From assembly GCA_958496175.1 (NCBI GenBank), contig OY292277.1, positions 20,354,282-20,418,281 of the forward strand: a stretch of 64,000 nucleotides of DNA, read 5' to 3'. This DNA is from Sisyra terminalis. Lineage: Eukaryota > Arthropoda > Insecta > Neuroptera > Sisyridae. How positions within the stretch are numbered: the stretch's first letter is position 1; every line of letters starts with the position of its first letter. The notes under the pieces are model-generated. The model was not told the origin of the DNA, did not search any database, and saw only the letters and a list, made by a program, of their open reading frames with translations. The position numbers and the translations under genes were made by a program. Shown piece by piece: positions 61,733 to 64,000 of the stretch.

Positions 61733-62361
61733 TAGTGTCCGACCGAACTTTCGGTTTCGGCTGCCTTCAAGCCGAAACTACGACCGAAACCGAAACTAAA
61801 TTCGTGTGATAAAAATGTTAAGAAAATTATTGTTTTTCACTTATTATTTCATTCTTCGTTTATGAATATTGATAACTATCAGTTCATTGAAGTTTTGTTT
61901 ACGATTATCTGTAATATTTTTTTTTTCAGTTTGAAAGAAAACTGATCAAAATTTTGAAAAAAATACTTTGTTTTAAGAGTAATTTCTATTTTGTGTACCT
62001 ATGTTAAACATATTAGGTAAAAAGTAATTTTGTTTTGTAACTTTCTTTTATTATTTTACGTTATTCGTAACTCATATTAACAAGAAATACTAAGTGCGTT
62101 TCTTTCAAATCAACGCCTTATTTTAGCATAGTTAATTTCTTTGAAATAAGAAGTGATAATAATATGTTACGTTAATGATTAGCTCAAATATTAGGGACTA
62201 AATGATTTAAAAGGATTTAAAAGTAAAGATTAATTATAAATAACTTTTTTTTCTATGAATACATGACCTTATATGGAAGTTTCAGTTTCGGTTTCGGCCG
62301 AAACTGAGACTGATGCCGAAATTCGGTTTCGGCTGTAAAAACTATTTTCGGTCGGACACTA
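61733..62361. mobile_element. hAT MITE, full-length copy
   Basis: Ends TAGTGTCCGACCGAA and GTCGGACACTA, followed inward by repeated TTTCGG and CCGAAAC motifs. Flanked by TTGAACAG/CTGAACAG (one mismatch in 8 bp). Reference copy for the partial or diverged ones at 29455 and 39717. Confidence 0.82.
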
Positions 62362-62519
62362 CTGAACAGTAGGTACACAAATCTGGATTGAACTAAACAA
62401 AATAAAACTGCAAATGTATCCAATCGGGTAACTTCTGTTTTATGTAAACTATGAACCAAACCAACTATATAAAATAATGTATACGTTTTTTAAAACCAAA
62501 AGTAACTTTTATTTTATTA

Positions 62520-62876
62520 CGTCAGACGTCAGGGGGAAGTAAGTCAACGAAATATGATATCATGTTACAAGAGCCGGGGGAAGGGAAGCTTTGGAATATT
62601 AATAAATTTAAAATCTTTTATTTCAAATCGTTTATCGGTTCTAAATTAGTCTTTTGTTTTGTCTAATTATTTAAAAAATGTTTGACTCTATGTTACGTTA
62701 CAATGGAAATAAAAAATATTAAACTACTGTTTTCTTTTAATTATTTCTATTTATAAAATTGAAAACATATGACGTCACACCTAGTGGAAAGAGGGTTCAA
62801 AAATGTGCCCATGTGATGCAAGGACGAAAAGAAGGATCGTAAAATTTATGTGACGTGATTTATGGATGGCCCCTTA
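62520..62876. mobile_element. Worn relative of the GGGGG...CCCCC MITE
   Basis: The right end TTTATGGATGGCCCC resembles the family's ATGGATGCCCCC, and the left part has G-rich runs; the inverted match is weak. Confidence 0.35.
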
Positions 62877-63183
62877 TAATGCAGAAGAATATTATATTAA
62901 AGTACTGGCCTACCTGTAAGATATCCGTTACAGAACAGTGAAAAATTTTATGAAAAAAATCATTAATGCATACTGTATTTGCTTGAAAAAGAAAACACAT
63001 TTTCATTTATTCTTCGTGGGAAAAAACAGTGCCCATGTATTACAAAAGATAAAACGGACGGATGGATGACACATTGAGGAAAATAACAACACACAGAAAA
63101 TGTGTACATCCACATACACTAACGTAAAACAACACGAAAAGAAATTAACAGTAAAAGACAGACGGTAACGCCAGTTTATTCAC

Positions 63184-63234
63184 GCGCTGCCTCCTCGAAA
63201 GTGGGAAAACCAAGTTATTTTCCGCAGCACCCAT
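63184..63234 (-). CDS. Candidate first coding exon of Kdm2
   Basis: On the minus strand an ATG at 63234-63232 opens a 17-codon frame (MGAAENNLVFPLSRRQR) that ends in phase 0 at a GTGAAT donor. Joined to the exon at 49385 it would give RRQR followed by RERKQRKLYSDD, a plausible basic N-terminus for this family. The spot is in an island of higher GC than its surroundings, as a promoter-near exon might be. There is no transcript evidence and the intron would be 13.8 kb, so this is tentative. Confidence 0.35.
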
Positions 63235-64000
63235 CCCATCCACAATAAAACGGAGATCCTCGACGCGTCACTTAGGGGCTGTTTACGGGGAAGTCACGAA
63301 AACGAAATAGAAAGAAAAACTAATTACGAAATATTAGCAGAAAAATTATAACACAATTATTTGCCAGTCACTTTGCCGGTTTCGGGGTGAAATTAAATAA
63401 AATATATTCGCGAGAAATACTAAAAATGTTCTTCCAAGTTTTATTAGATTTTGCATTGTCTCGAAGAAAAAAAATGATAACAAATTAAACATATATTAAG
63501 AGTCTACACTACAGTCTACAACAGTAACTTATTTTTGCTGCATTTATGTTTAAACCATTTGGATTAGACTTTATTAATTGTTTTTTTTTCATCTAATTTT
63601 ACAAATCTTTTAGGAATCCATGAAAATTTAAAGTAGGTCTTTAACAATTATGAGATTTGTTAATATTGAGCTACTTATAAGTTGACAAGAATAATTATTG
63701 GGGTATAAATTGGATTAGTACGAGGTAATCTATAAATTATGTCATACAAAATTCATATTTTTGACCCTTTCCCATTTTACTAACATAACGGTACAAAGAT
63801 ATAATCCTCTATCCTTCGTGTGATTTTATTAAATATAAAACATTATTTTTATTTTCTGTGTAAGTATAATGTTTGTATTTACTTTTTTATTTAATTTTAC
63901 GTAAAGCTTGGCACTTCTACTCTCTTGTACGACCTTGTCATAATTTTTCTTAATATTCGTGATATTTATGCAGATTTCCTATAGATTTTAATGAGAAAAT

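Larger units (their letters stand above)
49389..63183. other. Large gene-free block (possible Kdm2 first intron)
   Basis: No convincing coding region on either strand; open frames are short and of low complexity. Known contents: SINE at 58509-58668, MITEs at 58907-59140 and 61733-62361, a possible one at 62520-62876, a dispersed repeat at 58131-58262, a worn CCGAAACT-type fragment near 57780-57850 and a 14-bp palindrome TACCTACGTAGGTA at 56787-56800. If the candidate exon at 63184 is right, the whole block is an intron. Confidence 0.5.

Noticed and set aside
1..64000. CRISPR arrays, bacterial operons or integrated viral genes
   Set aside because: None seen: there are no regularly spaced short repeats, no ribosome-binding-site-led gene strings and no viral replication or capsid frames.

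Overview
The window is AT-rich, intron-containing eukaryotic DNA, most likely from an insect. It carries two genes with ZAD-type (zinc-finger-associated) domains, a windbeutel/ERp29 orthologue, clear Ufl1, Br140/BRPF and Kdm2 orthologues, short introns with GT/AG borders, and dense small transposons (hAT, PIF/Harbinger, mariner, foldback MITEs and a tRNA-derived SINE). The species cannot be read from the sequence. All exon borders below were placed by hand from reading frame, phase and GT/AG sites.

1-8.4 kb: two plus-strand neighbours share a ZAD half-module. The first is a ZAD-C2H2 protein with an N-terminal triplicated 55-residue repeat and about one zinc finger per exon. Its first exon lies outside the window. 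The second joins a ZAD to a FLYWCH finger and a complete-looking MULE transposase domain, and is the most unusual gene here. 8.4-10.8 kb is repeat-bearing intergenic DNA.

10.8-18.3 kb: Ufl1, the E3 ligase of the UFM1 pathway, with four coding exons. Its introns hold a nested DNA transposon and a 160-bp-arm palindrome. 18.7-25.6 kb: a tandem pair of CRAL-TRIO lipid-transfer genes with identical intron phases. 25.6-30.8 kb: gene-free, repeat-rich. 30.8-32.0 kb: windbeutel (ER chaperone, KDEL end), convergent with Ranbp1 (32.5-33.4 kb, minus).

35.4-41.6 kb (minus): Br140/BRPF, a PHD-bromodomain-PWWP scaffold of MOZ-type histone acetyltransferases. 44.0-49.4 kb (minus): Kdm2, a JmjC-CXXC-PHD-F-box-LRR histone demethylase. 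Its first coding exon is missing from the main cluster; a tentative candidate lies at 63.2 kb, which would make 49.4-63.2 kb one large intron. No other gene could be supported in 49.4-64 kb.

The conserved genes are housekeeping (UFMylation, ER folding, Ran cycle, chromatin marking) and show no sign of working as one pathway. The repeats are the other main content: nine copies of one SINE, six of one foldback MITE, several hAT MITEs with readable 8-bp target-site duplications, and a PIF/Harbinger relic with a TTA duplication.
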